A DNA stretch of 29,466 nt from UBA6168 sp041752395 (lineage in GTDB: Bacteria > Bacteroidota > Bacteroidia > Chitinophagales > Saprospiraceae): NCBI GenBank assembly GCA_041752395.1, contig JBGSWN010000036.1, forward strand, positions 1-29,466, given 5' to 3'. The notes under the pieces are model-generated. The model was given only the letters and a program-made list of their open reading frames with translations, was not told the DNA's origin and did no database searches. The translations under genes were made by a program, and so were the position numbers. Shown here in pieces: positions 29,202 to 29,466 of the stretch (position 1 is its first letter; each line of letters opens with the position of its first letter).

Positions 29202-29466
29202 TCACAACACCTTCATCAATTTTCCCCTGCTCACCAATTTGTTGCCCACAGTCATTTCATAAAAATATACGCCTAGGCCGATATTGCCTATCTTCAAGGC
29301 ATTCCGTCCCGAAAAGAGTTGGGCCTCAAGTTGAGGCTGGCCCAATGCATTGAACAAGGTGAGTGTGGCATTTTGGGGAAGGTAATCTTGGAAATCAATG
29401 TTCAATACTTCTTCGAATGGGTTTGGGAAAACGGCAATGTCCATACCCACCTCAGTGTTCCTTGTT
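29202..29466 (-). CDS. C-terminal part of a type IX secretion cargo protein (runs off the window)
   Basis: The minus-strand frame is open from the right edge to a TGA at 29202-29204, giving about 87 codons of a larger protein. It shows a typical type A sorting domain: MDIAVFPNPFEEVLNIDF, then ATLTLFNALGQ, IGLGVYFYEMTV and the final RGKLMKVL. Such domains direct outer-membrane export through the Por/type IX system and are removed or anchored afterward. The function of the mature protein lies outside the window. The gene converges on the mutS-CTD copy. Its presence supports assignment to Bacteroidota with gliding or PorSS-type secretion. An internal GTG at 29450 is not a real start. Confidence 0.88.
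   Translation of the reverse strand, partial: TRNTEVGMDIAVFPNPFEEVLNIDFQDYLPQNATLTLFNALGQPQLEAQLFSGRNALKIGNIGLGVYFYEMTVGNKLVSRGKLMKVL

Overview
This window reads as a chromosomal segment of a Bacteroidota bacterium, most likely from the Saprospiria (Lewinella/Haliscomenobacter-like); the class is an inference. The evidence is a C-terminal type IX secretion sorting domain, paired 2TM-domain proteins, DUF5522- and DUF6580-type proteins, a lack of Shine-Dalgarno sequences, and repeated TAnnTTTG -7 promoter elements ahead of genes. No tRNA, rRNA, CRISPR array, transposase or integrase was seen. Most of the window is housekeeping.

Layout, left to right. 1-5800: a GNAT/FemAB-like transferase, tyrS (minus), a LolC/E-FtsX-type permease, a YkuK-like RNase H-fold protein and an AP2-domain protein with a worn HNH half. 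5950-11060: accD, gyrA and a secreted TPR protein, with clear promoters and terminators. 11060-14952: a C39-peptidase ABC exporter and its HlyD-type adaptor, behind a long structured leader. 14963-16701: a minus-strand ABC-2 permease/ATPase pair. 16856-19808: a small hypothetical gene and a penicillin-acylase-family Ntn hydrolase. 19847-22080: small membrane proteins (122 aa, DUF6580-like, two 2TM paralogues) and a 58-aa cysteine-rich DUF5522-like gene. 22410-25461: an S9 peptidase and a double-GNAT fusion. 25554-29132: mutS, then an antitoxin/PIN-toxin operon, then a second copy of the 3' end of mutS. 29202 to the edge: the C-terminus of a type IX secretion cargo protein (minus).

The most interesting region is the mutS 3' end. 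A toxin-antitoxin cassette with its own consensus promoter sits between two gap-free 156-bp copies of the last 51 codons plus stop of mutS. The copies differ at 13 bases, almost all silent. The downstream copy is not just debris: an ATG that overlaps the toxin stop codon (ATGA) is in frame with it, giving a complete 53-residue ORF made of the MutS C-terminal domain, including its clamp-binding-like QLSIF motif. The operon can therefore be read as antitoxin - PIN toxin - free MutS C-terminal domain, with ATGA overlaps at both junctions. Whether this is a working mutation-rate or clamp-competition module or a fortunate recombination scar cannot be settled from sequence alone.

Other points of note are a TyrRS whose HIGH motif reads GIGN, a peptidase-ABC exporter with an intact protease triad but degenerate ABC signature and H-loop, a three-hairpin leader ahead of it, and a perfect 18-bp palindrome upstream of the GNAT fusion.
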